Below are positions 44,587-54,318 of a stretch of DNA of 64,000 bases, piece after piece. The notes under the pieces are model-generated. The model saw only the letters and a program-made list of their open reading frames with translations, did no database searches and was not told the origin of the DNA. This DNA is from Gigaspora margarita (lineage: Eukaryota; Glomeromycota; Glomeromycetes; Diversisporales; Gigasporaceae), in contig WTPW01000015.1 in assembly GCA_009809945.1 (NCBI GenBank), positions 179,377 to 243,376 on the forward strand, in the 5' to 3' direction. A program made the translations under genes and the position numbers. Position 1 is the first letter of the stretch. Each line of letters begins with the position of its first letter.

Positions 44587-46154
44587 ACCATCCTAGGCAG
44601 AATGAAAAACTACCTGAGGAATCTGATAATTTGTTAATAGAACCAGAAGCTTTGCAACTGGAATTGCAAAGGAATGTACAGAAATATAATTTTGTGTATT
44701 CTATAGAAACATTAATCCCTTATAAAGAATATACATTAGAGAAAACAGACCATGTTAATATTGGACCATTAACTAAAAAACAAGGATTAAAATTTAAAGC
44801 CCTACTTGATGAATTTGCAGACCTTTTTGCAAAAGATATTAATGAACTTGGACGAACAGACATTGTACAACATAAAATCTATACAGAAGATGTACCTCCA
44901 ATAAGACAAAGACCTTATAATATACCTCCAAGTGAACAAGAATTTATTAAGAAAGAAATTGAACGAATGCTAGAAAGTGAAATCATTCGACCCTCAGAGA
45001 GCCCAAGCCCATGGGCATCACCTGTTGTTCTCGTACGCAAAAAGAATGGAAAATTGAGATTCTGTGTTGATTACAGGAAACTCAATAGTATTACCAAAAA
45101 GGATGCCTACCCCTTACCACGAATTCAGGAAATGCTAAACACTTTATCAGGATCAAAATGGTTTTCTACTCTTGATCTTGCAAGTGGAAATTGGCAAGTA
45201 TTAATGGACAAACAAGATAGAGAAAAGACTGCATTTATTACAAAATATGGTACTTACGAGTTCAATGTAATGCCATTTGGCCTCTGTAATGCACCTGCCA
45301 CTTTTCAATGACTTATGGATCGAGTCTATAAAGGAATTGCATGGAAATTTGTAGTGGTGTATCTTGATGATACCAATGTCTTTTCTAAAACATTTGACGA
45401 ACATTTAAAACATTTAAGAATTGTATTTCAACATATTAGAGATGCTGGATTAAAATCAAATATAGAAAAATGCAATTTTTGGATGAAGTCCTTACTATTT
45501 TTAGGACATATTATTAGTGAAAAAGGAATTGCACCAGACCCAGCAAAAATAGAAACTGTTCAAAAGATTCAGCCACCCAAAAACACAACCAAACTAAGAT
45601 CTCTTCTTGGATTAGTTGGATACTACTGACAATTTATTCAAAACTTTTCTGCTATTGCTCAACCATTGAATCAACTTCTATATAAAGATGAACCTTACCA
45701 TTGGGGAAGTAAACAACAACAAGCATTTGAAAAATTAAAGGAAAAGCTTGTTACTGCACCAGTATTAGCCTATCCAGATTTTAGCAAAAGATTTATTCTT
45801 GCTACCAATGCTTCTTATCATGGCTTTGGTGCCACACTCAGTCAAAAGGACAAAAATGGAAAAGAACACCCTGTCGCTTATGCTAGCAAAAGTCTCCAAT
45901 CTACTAAACAAAATTATTATGCTACTGAACTTGAATGTGCTGCTATAGTATGGGCTATAGAGCATTTTCATAGTTACTTGAGAGCTACAGAATTTACTTT
46001 AGTAACTGATCACTTAGCATTAAAATGGCTTAAAACGGTTGAACCCAAAGGACGAATTGGACGATGGATTTTGAAACTACAACTCTATAACTTTGTCGTA
46101 ATACATAAACCTGGAAGAATTCACTCTAATGTGGATGCTTTATCAAGACTCTGA
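44562..46154 (+). pseudogene. pol: Ty3 pol: reverse transcriptase and RNase H
   Basis: One frame with TGA at 45309 and 45627 and a final TGA at 46152. RT motifs in order: IIRPSESPSPWASPVVLVRKKNGKLR, FCVDYRKLNSIT, FSTLDLASGNWQV, FGLCNAPATFQ and the catalytic YLDD (45360-45371). After GLVGYY the connection leads into a Ty3-type RNase H (FILATNASYHGFGATLSQ, ending RIHSNVDALSRL). In that RNase H the usual first Asp of the A(T/S)DAS motif is Asn (ATNAS). The stops at 45309 and 45627 fall where related RTs have Arg (FQRLMD and GYYRRF). Normally made by frameshift from the upstream ORF. Confidence 0.9.
44577..44583 (+). promoter_or_regulatory. candidate -1 frameshift heptamer A AAT TTT
   Basis: The heptamer AAATTTT lies in the zero frame as CAA AAT TTT directly before the TAA of the upstream ORF. 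It fits the X XXY YYZ rule. A -1 shift there enters the RT frame without further stops. The two ORFs overlap by 25 bases. Confidence 0.65.
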
Positions 46155-47473
46155 CCAAAACCCTATCCTCTAAATGAATTTAGATCAATATTATAATTTA
46201 TACAATTACTTAAAATCGGAAACTATACCTACGGACTTTACTGATCACCAACGGAAACAATTACAAACCCAAGCAAAATACTTTGAGATTTGGAATGAAC
46301 TATTATATAAATGCAATAGAAAGAACCCAAGCAAACCATTTTGAGTAATCAAATGGACTGAAGTTGACTCTGTACTCTATATGAGCATAGTCATCCTACT
46401 GCTGGACATTTAGGAATTGATGCTATGTACCATAAAATTGCTGATCGCTATTATTGGAATCAAATGTATAGAGATATTAAAGAATATGTTAAAACCTGTG
46501 AACATTGCCAAAGACAAGGGAAGTCATGAAGAAAAGAACCTTTGCACCCTATCAAAATAGGACAAGCTTTCGAACGTATTGGAATTGATCTAGTAGGACC
46601 TTTACCAATTACAACACAAAAGAATCGATATATTATTGTAGCTACTGATTATCTAACACGATGGCCAGAAGCACAAGCAGTACCAGATGCCAGTGCTTTA
46701 ACTCTTGCTCAATTTATTTTTACAGAAATAGTATGTCGACATGGGATTCCAAAAATTATTCTCTCCGATCAAGGACCTAATTTTAGAAGTGATATGATTA
46801 AATTTTATGTGAAAAATTTCTAATACGTCACAAATTTTCATCACTATACCATCCACAAACAAATGGAATGGTTGAACGGTTAAATAGAACCTTATGTGAA
46901 TCTCTTGCAAAGGTTGCTACAAGCCAAACTTGGGACACATATTTACCTTCAGTACTATTTGCATATCGAACCAAAAGACATGCTACTACAGGATATAGCC
47001 CATTTCAACTTGTATATGGACAACAAGCAGTATTACCTATTGAAGCTATACTACCAATAACAGAAACAGAATCAGAAATAGACCTAGAAGATAGCATTCT
47101 AACTCGAGCTTATGAGCTAATGGACAAGTTAGAAGAAACTCATACTCATGCATGGAAAAATACAGAAGCATCACAACAAAAACAGAAACAAAGACATGAT
47201 GCTCGAATAAAACCAATAGAATTCGAAATTGGTGAAAAAGTATGGGTACAACGGAAAGATATAGAATCTTCTAGATCTGTCAAGTTTGAGGATAAACGAA
47301 ATGGACCCTTTACTATATGTGCCAAACTCAGAAATGGTGCATATAGGTTACGAAATGAAAAAGGTCAAATTCTCAAACAATATTATAACAGTGACAGACT
47401 TGAAAAATATTACGAACGACAAGACTGGGAACCACAAGTTGTAATCGAAACAACAATAGATGAAAACTTATAA
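46155..47473 (+). pseudogene. pol: Ty3 pol: integrase, with frameshifts
   Basis: The linker is readable in another frame from 46174 (YNLYNYLKSETIPTDF) with TGA at 46342. A shift near 46380 opens the HHCC zinc domain (HSHPTAGHLG ... CEHCQRQGK), TGA at 46527. The catalytic core follows (IGIDLVGPLP, ATDYLTRWPEA, LSDQGPNFRS). Another shift near 46815, in an A5/T3 run, leads to SLYHPQTNGMVERLNR with the catalytic Glu. The end has NGPFTI...NGAYRL, the GPY/F module, and stops at TAA 47471. Frameshifts at homopolymers may be assembly errors or decay. Confidence 0.9.
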
Positions 47474-47637
47474 TTTTTCATTAAAAATATTTTTAATTAA
47501 TTAACAATTATTCATTACTAGTTATTATTTTTTTTATTATTTTTTTTATTATTTACATATTATTTATTATTTTTTAATTATTACATAACAAAAAAAAAAA
47601 AAAAAAAAAACTTTATTATTTAACTACTATTTATTAT
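47474..47637. other. AT-rich spacer after integrase
   Basis: Contains an A run of about 21 bases (47590-47610). On the minus strand it follows the stop codon of the antisense ORF, where it is a poly(T). No coding. Confidence 0.5.
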
Positions 47638-48033
47638 TTACAAAATTTCGAAATATTTAAAAATTTTATTTACAAAAATAACTAAAGTAAATACAAAAAT
47701 TATTTGTAAAATAATTCGCTGATTTCTATTTACTTCTCCAACTCTTCTTCGCCACTCTCTATTTTCTTCTTCTAATTCTCTAGTTTCTTCAACTCTTCTT
47801 CTTTCTACTTCATTAACTCTTCTTCGCAAATCATAATTTTCATCGTCTAGATCTGCCATCTGTGCTCGCCACCTATTGCTTTCGAGGACCAAACGTTCTA
47901 TCTGACTTTCTTGTAAAAGAGCCTCGACGTCCGGAGGATTTCTTTCTTGCTCTTCCTCCTGAAAGTTAATAATGCGGTTTTGGAGTGACTTGATGTGAGA
48001 GGAAACAGATTCTGACTTCTTTCTTCGACCCAT
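47638..48033 (-). CDS. antisense coiled-coil, tail-anchored protein within the Ty3 element
   Basis: An intact 131-codon frame with ATG at 48033-48031, antisense to the retrotransposon. The N-terminus is basic (MGRRKKSES). Residues about 15-105 are rich in Glu, Arg and Leu with heptad-like spacing (LDDENYDLRRRVNEVE), indicating a long coiled coil. The last 25 residues contain a hydrophobic segment (IILQIIFVFTLVIFV) followed by NKIFKYFEIL, as in tail-anchored membrane proteins. Its base composition is less AT-rich than its neighbours and there are no stops, unlike the sense ORFs. TTTTTTTTCTAATAG directly precedes the ATG and a GGTGAGT lies at 48215-48209 (minus), so a leader intron is possible. 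Function not recognised. Confidence 0.55.
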   Translation of the reverse strand: MGRRKKSESVSSHIKSLQNRIINFQEEEQERNPPDVEALLQESQIERLVLESNRWRAQMADLDDENYDLRRRVNEVERRRVEETRELEEENREWRRRVGEVNRNQRIILQIIFVFTLVIFVNKIFKYFEIL

Positions 48034-48323
48034 CTATTAGAAAAAAAAATTAAAAAAGACTATTTCTAAGCGCAATATACTGAAAAAGGGAAATAAAATA
48101 AACACAAGTGCGTTGGCCACCACAACTTGTGCAAAAAGAAAGACCAAATTATAGGGGAAAATATCCACTGGGGCGACCACTATAGTGGTATAGAACTGAA
48201 TATAGGGCACTCACCCAGATGTGAAAGACCGGCTTCGCACATAGCAAGTGCTAAGGCTAGGCTCACAGCCCGAAAGTATACACACCTTTGGGAGAGGCAA
48301 GCCAAGCGAAAGTCCAACGAGAA

Positions 48324-48330
<7 letters not shown>
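48034..48330. other. G+C-richer non-coding block, possible antisense promoter/leader
   Basis: Unusually rich in G+C for the window (GGGGCGACC, GACCGGCTTCGCAC, GGCTAGGCTCACAGCC) with small hairpins such as ACCACTATAGTGGT. It lies upstream of the antisense ORF. Whether it is its leader, an RNA element of the retrotransposon or captured DNA cannot be decided. Confidence 0.35.
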
Positions 48331-48361
<31 letters not shown>

Positions 48362-48425
48362 NNNNNNNNNNNNNNNNNNNNNNNNNNNNNNNNNNNNNNN
48401 NNNNNNNNNNNNNNNAAAAAAAAAA
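48331..48425. other. poly(A) with assembly gap
   Basis: 31 A bases, then 54 N (48362-48415), then at least 10 A. The length of the homopolymer is unknown. Lysine or phenylalanine runs translated here are artefacts. Confidence 0.9.
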
Positions 48426-49092
48426 GAGAAGTTTATCTAAAAAGAAAAAAAGATAAATTAAAGTAATAGAAATAGAAAAAGGATAAAGGAAAAGGATATT
48501 AACCAAGAAGCTTGAAAAGTGTGAAATTTGAAAAGAATGAACATTCAAGACTCGGAAATATATAGAAAGAACAATCGCAAGGATTATTCCAAAAAGGAAA
48601 ATCAACTGACAGTAAAGCAAGAACAAGAAATCATGCCATAGAAAAATGTAATTACAGAATTAGAAATTGGTTTAATGAATTTTACCAATTAGAATTTTAG
48701 AATCTAAATTTAGAATAAGGTTCAGAGACCTCACAATTTTAAGGGGCGGAAGAGTCAATAAAATTACTAAAACACATGTGGGAACAAAATTTTTGCCAAG
48801 TTTTGCCAAGTTTTGCCGAGTGAAATTTTTACACATGGTTGGCACAAATGCAAAACATGTGGGAAATACAGAAAAAGCACATGCAAACAGATCTTAGCAC
48901 GTGGGAATCGCGAAGCAAAAGCATGGGTTGAACTAATGTTTCAAGCTAAATTAAAATTGTTCAAAGTAGCGATACAAGTAAACAATTTTAAGGATATAAA
49001 ATAAGCTTGAAATTACCTTGCTCTCATTCTAAATTCAACAAATCCTTCTCACAATTAATACAACACTAAACACTTACCTTAAACAATTTAAA
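48426..49092. other. non-coding part of the Ty3 element
   Basis: Purine-rich start, then three direct AAGTTTTGCC repeats near 48798-48822 and repeated ACATGTGGGA-like words (48773, 48855, 48898). A 63-codon frame (48813-49004) with KCKTCGKYRKSTC is open but short, so I do not call it. Confidence 0.4.
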
Positions 49093-49683
49093 ATGACTAC
49101 CTGACCCACTTGGCTCCATCCCCAACTCTACCAAAAAGTGTGTGAACTTCAACAACTTTGTAACAGGTTACAATATACCGGAACAATTATTGTAGATCCA
49201 AACAATGTGACTATCATGCAGGATGATAGTCATACATGTACTATTCCAGCAGATCATGCCAGGAGTATTACCACATTTGTTGATCCAATGGCTGCTATCA
49301 AGGATGATTTGGTACATCGTGGTACTGACCAAATATTTCCGGTCCATGTGCCAATGACTATTAATAGTGATCCAAATACTTGTTTCAAGGAAATATATCA
49401 GAAATACAAGGAAGTTACTNATCNCACNAACTATAANAGGATCCATGCCCTGGCCTATGCCTTTCACATGGGATCAATATTGTGGAATAATAGAAGTTCA
49501 ATTACTGAACAAATTGGGGACAATCAAGTAAAAACTTATAAACGAGTTTTCTACTTGTTTACTATTTGTGGGTATGAACAAATATACTGGACCCACCGAT
49601 TAAAGGTAAAGGACTTTAATGATATCAACAAGGAAAATTTTGCAGACCTTGTTGAGTTTTGTGAACAACAAAGGAATATATAG
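49093..49683 (+). pseudogene. additional ORF between integrase and 3' LTR
   Basis: A frame of about 196 codons from ATG 49093 to TAG 49681 with one TGA at codon 4 (49102). From 49138 on it is open for 181 codons, with a few N bases at 49420-49437. It reads as a folded soluble protein (IIVDPNNVTIMQDDSHTC, RSITTFVDPMAAIKDDL, VFYLFTICGYEQIYW). No signal peptide or membrane span is evident, so it does not look like an envelope protein. It sits where some LTR elements carry env or accessory genes. Function unknown. Confidence 0.6.
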
Positions 49684-49704
49684 ATTTTGCGGAGCAAAAT
49701 CTTT

Positions 49705-49717
49705 AAGGGGAGAAAAA
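49705..49717 (+). other. polypurine tract
   Basis: AAGGGGAGAAAAA directly precedes the TG of the 3' LTR, the usual plus-strand primer site. Confidence 0.85.
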
Positions 49718-50648
49718 TGTTACAAAACAGGTTTTTAGGATAGCGTAGTGATGTAGTACAAATTAGAATATTTTATTTTATGTAGTTATTATATTATTAT
49801 TATTATTATTATATATATTTAGTCTTATTGTTATTATTATTATTATATTAGTATATTTTATTATTGTATTATATTATATATATATTATAGTATATAAAAA
49901 TAGGAAAAGATTCTATTGAGTAAAAGAATGAGGCACAGTAACTGCGCCACACTACTGCGGCTAGGTTACACTAGGTAACACAAGGTTACACCAACTAGTA
50001 ACTTAGGTAATACGAGACATGACACGACTACCTCCAATTACCTCTACACGACTACCTCCAACTACCTCTACACTAATACCTCTACTTACCTTTGTACAAG
50101 TATCCCTACCTACCTCTGTACAAATATCTCCATCTACCTCTATACAAATATCCCTATCTATCACTACACAAATGTATCTGTTTATCCCAAACAAATATCT
50201 CTAATTACCTCTGTACGGATACCTCTAACTATCTCTACAATAATGTAGTAATTATCTCTAGTTATCTCTGCACAAATTAACAATAGAATTGTTACACCTC
50301 TTAGGATAGAAAAGTTATAAAAAGGAAGCATTTCTCCCTTCCTGCAAAAGTTAGAGTTCCATACCCTCACCTAGAATCTTGGCTTAGGATATTATCTTTA
50401 TCCCTTTCTTTATATTGTAAAGTGTAATATTCCCCCTCTAGGGTAATTCCTACAGGCAAGGCTTATTACCATCCATTATCATTTTAATAAAATTATATAC
50501 TATTCTTATCACGAACTGTTGCCTCCTGCTGTGAAGTAAAAGTAAAATACTTCACTTGCACCCCGTGTATATTCATAAATACATTACTGCACCGGGTGAC
50601 CTTGTTACCTTGCTATATTTGATACAAGAAGGCTATAGCATTGTAACA
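49718..50648 (+). repeat. 3' LTR (931 bp)
   Basis: Same length as the 5' LTR and about 98.7 percent identical by eye count, with no length differences. It ends GCATTGTAACA before CTAT. It would supply the element's terminator and polyadenylation signals; AATAAAATTATATAC near 50486 is a candidate. Confidence 0.95.
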
Positions 50649-51095
50649 CTATGGTGTTTTACACCATATTACACAAAACTATTAGAATAGCCAATCAAAA
50701 TTTAAAATTAGATGTAATTTAAAATTTTGTTTTTTTTGTTTATTTTTTAAAAAAACATTCATATCTCAAAATTTTGTTTATGAAACCAACATTGGGGCTC
50801 TAATAAAAAAAATTTCTTGCTAAATTTTGTATATATATCAATGCCCTGATAAAATCCCAGGCCTTACCCTAACTCTAAAGTAATCAAAATTTATTTTTTG
50901 TTTTATAAGAATTTATTTTTTTGTTTTTGTTATACAGATTTGCAAATCTAATTTACTTATAGTAGTAAAATACTATAAGTGTGTTTTATAATAATTGTTA
51001 ATTCATAAAAATATAAATTTTTGTAATATTTTATGAATATTCAAAATATTTATAAATGTTTATAATAGTAATGAATTTTTATAATATTTATGAAT
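50649..51095. repeat. MITE arm beyond the Ty3 element
   Basis: GGGGCTCTAATAAAAAAAATTTC, TTGCTAAATTTTGTATATAT and ACCCTAACTC near 50793-50880 form the inverted partner of the arm at 38260-38350. The Ty3 element therefore lies inside an older foldback-like repeat. From 51000 there are scattered TATTTATGAATATT units. Confidence 0.5.
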
Positions 51096-51601
51096 ATTTA
51101 AGGGTAGGGGGTATGTTGATTATTTTTTATATGATCTTAGTATCACAATGTGATTTTTACAAAAAATAGAAATATGCTACTAATAAAACTTTTTACTATT
51201 ACAATTAATCTTTATCAAATTTTTGTAAAAAATAGGTTAGATTATATTCTTTATAGTAGTAAAAATTTTAACAAATAAAAAATTTAAAAAAATGTACTTG
51301 TATATATTGTAAAGTTTCTGGGGAGCCTCTAAATTTTCAGGGGTTACACAAGATTATTAAGTAAATATCATATGATCATCATATGATAAAATAATATCTA
51401 ATCTTTAAATACATGTATCTCAATAAATATCTGCTCAATTTTGATGATTTTACTACCATTAGAATCAGAAAAACCTATTCTACAAATTTTAATTAATTTT
51501 TAAAACTGTTTACATAATAAAATATTTTTTAATATTCAAAAGAAATATTAGTAACACAAAAATCATATAAAAAATGATCGATATACCCCCTACACTTAAA
51601 T
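51096..51601. mobile_element. TIR element with ATTTAAGGGTAGGGGGTA ends, copy 2
   Basis: Inverted ends (TTTAAGGGTAGGGGGTATG and ATATACCCCCTACACTTAAA) extend to GATTATTTTTTATATGAT and complement. Body and length match the 5912-6440 element (GCTACTAATAAA, TTTTTCAGGGGTTACACAA). It sits in TATTTATGAATATT repeats, so its duplication cannot be defined. Confidence 0.7.
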
Positions 51602-52167
51602 TATTTATGAATATTCATAGTATTTATGAAGAACATTAATAAAGCACACTACTGGTGTGGTGTTCAATACTACCTGTGTTTGATCAATCAAAAATCATGA
51701 ATTTGTGTAATGTAAAGATCAGGTGTAACCTGAATTTTTTGAAAAAATGTGATTTTTTTAAAAACTTCTATATCGAAAAATTCTGTCTAAGAAATCTATC
51801 TTCACATTCTAACAAAAAAAATTTTCTGAAAAATTTTGGTATAAACAAACTTCTAATCTGAATCTTAACACAAATTTTAACCCTAACTCTAACATCAAAA
51901 AAATTTTGCATATTATAATTTGTATTTACTAGTGTTGAATACCATAGATGTAATATACTTTTTTCCTTCTCTATAATTACGCAGCCCGTATCATGCAAAT
52001 TGTATAATTGTATAAAGGTTTTTATTATGATGTGCTTATAAAGAGGTATTTTTTTATAAGTTTATTAGTAAAGTGGTTGCAGACTTTGGTGTGATTATAA
52101 AAATGTTTTACTGTGATGTAATTATATAAGAGATGATTATATAGGAGAGAGACAGTATATATATTGT
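51602..52167. repeat. dispersed-repeat fragments, possible pogo-like MITE
   Basis: 51755-51900 is another copy of the dispersed AAAAAAAATTTTCTG..AAATTTTGGTATAAAC..CCCTAACTC block. 51960-52155 begins CCTTCTCTATAATTACG and ends GATTATATAGGAGAGAGACAG, loosely inverted and similar to the TCTCTATAATCAC terminus at 54319. No gene. Confidence 0.35.
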
Positions 52168-52300
52168 TTATGAATATTCATAATATTTATGAATATTCAA
52201 AATATTTATGAATATTTATAATATTTATGAATATTCAAAATATTTATGAATATTCATAATATTTATGAATACTCATAATATTTATAAATATTTATAATTT
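52168..52300. repeat. 19 bp AT minisatellite
   Basis: About seven tandem copies of GAATATTCATAATATTTAT with C/T and A/T variants. Single units occur at 38510-38575, 51010-51095 and 51601-51640. Confidence 0.85.
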
Positions 52301-52599
52301 TTGTTTTTTTTTTTGGTATTAAGGTGAGGTTTGTCTCTATCTTTATTAATAATTTGTATGAGATTTCTCAAAAGGTTTCTCAAAAATACAATTAATATTA
52401 CTGTATACAAACTAGATTACAAGAGTTGAAACTCAGACAATAAACAGATATACTATCTAATTTATCTGCAACCTAAACCTACTAGAGTAGTTAAAACTCA
52501 TCTAGATTTGAATATGAAGTATAGAGTTAGTATTTGTGCTGTATTTGATCTATTGATAGAACTATATATCAATTTTTTTAAAAGCACGTCCAAGAGGTG

Positions 52600-53395
52600 G
52601 ACATGAATTAGTATCTGTATCATATAATTAATCAAGGAGACCACATCTACAACTGTAGGTATAGTTAAGTCTAGTACGGTTTGGTGGTAGAGAATAAGAA
52701 TTTGAAGGGATAGTAGATGAAGTTGGTATAGTTGAGAGTTTTTCTATTGTGAAAGTGTAGTACAATATGGTTTCCAAAGTTGGTCATAGATGTTATCAAA
52801 TATTTTAAGTAAAATTTTTATTGCAATATTGGAAACAATTTTGTAAAAAGAGTAGCGAGATATAGTATTGATTAGGGGAATTGGAATAAAGCTGTAAAAA
52901 GTAGTAGAAAAAGAGGGTGTATTGAAAAAAGAACACCATATTGGGTTTAAGCAGTTGTGGTTAAAAAGATCTGTACAGAGCTGTTGAATTTGTAAAGCAG
53001 TTTTATCTGGAATTTCAGAAAAAGCAAATTGTGTAAAAGTTTTTTGTATTATTTGGGTAATATTGTTGTAGCATGTGCAATAAAGTCAGTAAAACTGGTT
53101 TTCTGGTTGGCTACAAGAGATGCATCTTATATGTTAAGAATATTTAGGATTGAGTGAATTAATATAGGGTAAAGTAGGAAGCATATAGAGTAAGTTTTTA
53201 ATTCGAAATGTTTAGATTGGCAGAGTTGAAAATTGGTATAATTATATGAGTGTTTGTGATTGTTATTAAAAAAAGCCATGTGGCATTCCAATCTATTTGG
53301 GTTGCTATAGGAATAATATGTTGGACTCTGTTTTGTGAAGACCACATTGCGATAATGTATGCATTGCAAATATTTTTGATACAGTGAAAGGTTGG
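52600..53395 (-). pseudogene. LINE ORF2 C-terminal region
   Basis: A broken minus frame downstream of RNase H with CISCSQPENQFYWLYC near 53130-53080, a Cys motif of the kind found at LINE C-termini, followed by a Leu/Ile/Phe-rich tail. Several stops. It is the region conserved in the truncated copy at 20.1-20.5 kb. Confidence 0.6.
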
Positions 53396-54318
53396 TTATT
53401 CACCATTAAATTGTTTGTATTGAAGAAAAAAGGATGGGTTGTAAATATTGTTAGGAAGAATTTCTAGAAGAGAAGAATTTGTATGTCCTTTTGCAAGTTT
53501 GTTAGCATAGTTGTTGAGCTCATTATCACTATGTGCAAGAACTTTGTGAAATATGACGGTATGGAAGTATGTTTGGATAAGATTAAAAAGAGTGTGCCAA
53601 ATAGGCCAATAGTTATATGAGTAAATTTTGTTAGAGTTGTGTGTGGAGTATAAAAGGGATTTGTATTTGGATATAATAGATTGAGAATCTGTATATATAT
53701 GAATAGTACTATTGCGAGAGCATGTACAAATAGCTGATAGAATTTTAACCAGTTCAGCTTTGTATAATAATGGCCAGTTTTGAATTTGTACAGAAAATTG
53801 ATGTATTATTTGATCTTTAAAAACCTGAATCCAGGCAATGCCCATTGAGCATTGTGAGTTGCCAAGGTTGATACAGATCCATCAGTATAGAAAGTAAATT
53901 CTAAAAGGTTAGAGTTAGTGATTGCTATTGTTTGTAGATTGTTTGATGCATTACAAGAAAAAAATATATTTCTTCTATAGCCGATAAGGGTATTGATATG
54001 TAAGGTGGGGGGTATAGATAGAGAATGGCATGATGCTATAGAGAATATTAAGTCAAGGTATTTGGCATTAAGTTTAAGCTTGGATTTTTGTGTATAGACT
54101 TTTCTGCCAAGAAATTTTGTAAATAATGTTGCAGAAACATCAATTGTGCATAGGTTTTGGATTCTGTTAGAGTTAAGCAAGCAACCTGTACAAGAATAGC
54201 AGCAAATGTCAGGTAATGGGTATAGTGAAATATTATTTTTATCAAATTCAGAAGTCCAGTAAGTAATAGAGATAGTATTTGTTTGTTGGTCAAATCGTGT
54301 GCTTTTCCTATAATAATA
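53396..54318 (-). pseudogene. LINE RNase H domain
   Basis: The first part (54318 to 53806) contains YYYRKSTRFDQQTN, a Cys cluster (ICCYSCTGC) and the FTFYTDGSV motif near 53880. The second (53845-53396, shifted frame) has KAELVKILSAI, HIYTDSQSI and VLAHSDNELNNYANKLAK, giving the RNase H Asp, Glu and Asp set; the last conserved Asp (usually AD.LAK) is Asn. One frameshift lies near 53830. Confidence 0.75.

Larger units (their letters stand above)
38599..50648 (+). mobile_element. Ty3-type LTR retrotransposon, 12.05 kb, structurally complete
   Basis: Two 931-base LTRs with TG..CA ends (TGTTACAA ... TTGTAACA) are flanked by CTAT on both sides (38595-38598 and 50649-50652). Between them lie a primer binding site, gag-protease, a Cys-rich ORF, RT, RNase H, integrase with GPY/F-like end, an antisense ORF, a late sense ORF and a polypurine tract. 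RT before integrase defines the Ty3 group. Eight in-frame TGA codons and frameshifts in pol mean the assembled copy is not autonomous. Two N blocks lie inside. Confidence 0.95.

Noticed and set aside
40322..46529. Reassigned TGA (Trp) genetic code
   Set aside because: TGG is used freely for Trp in the same ORFs, and two TGA sites sit at conserved Arg positions, so CGA decay is more likely.
48171..48260. Possible tRNA or structured small RNA in the G+C-richer block
   Set aside because: A small ACCACTATAGTGGT hairpin is present, but no cloverleaf, A/B boxes or CCA-type acceptor could be laid out.
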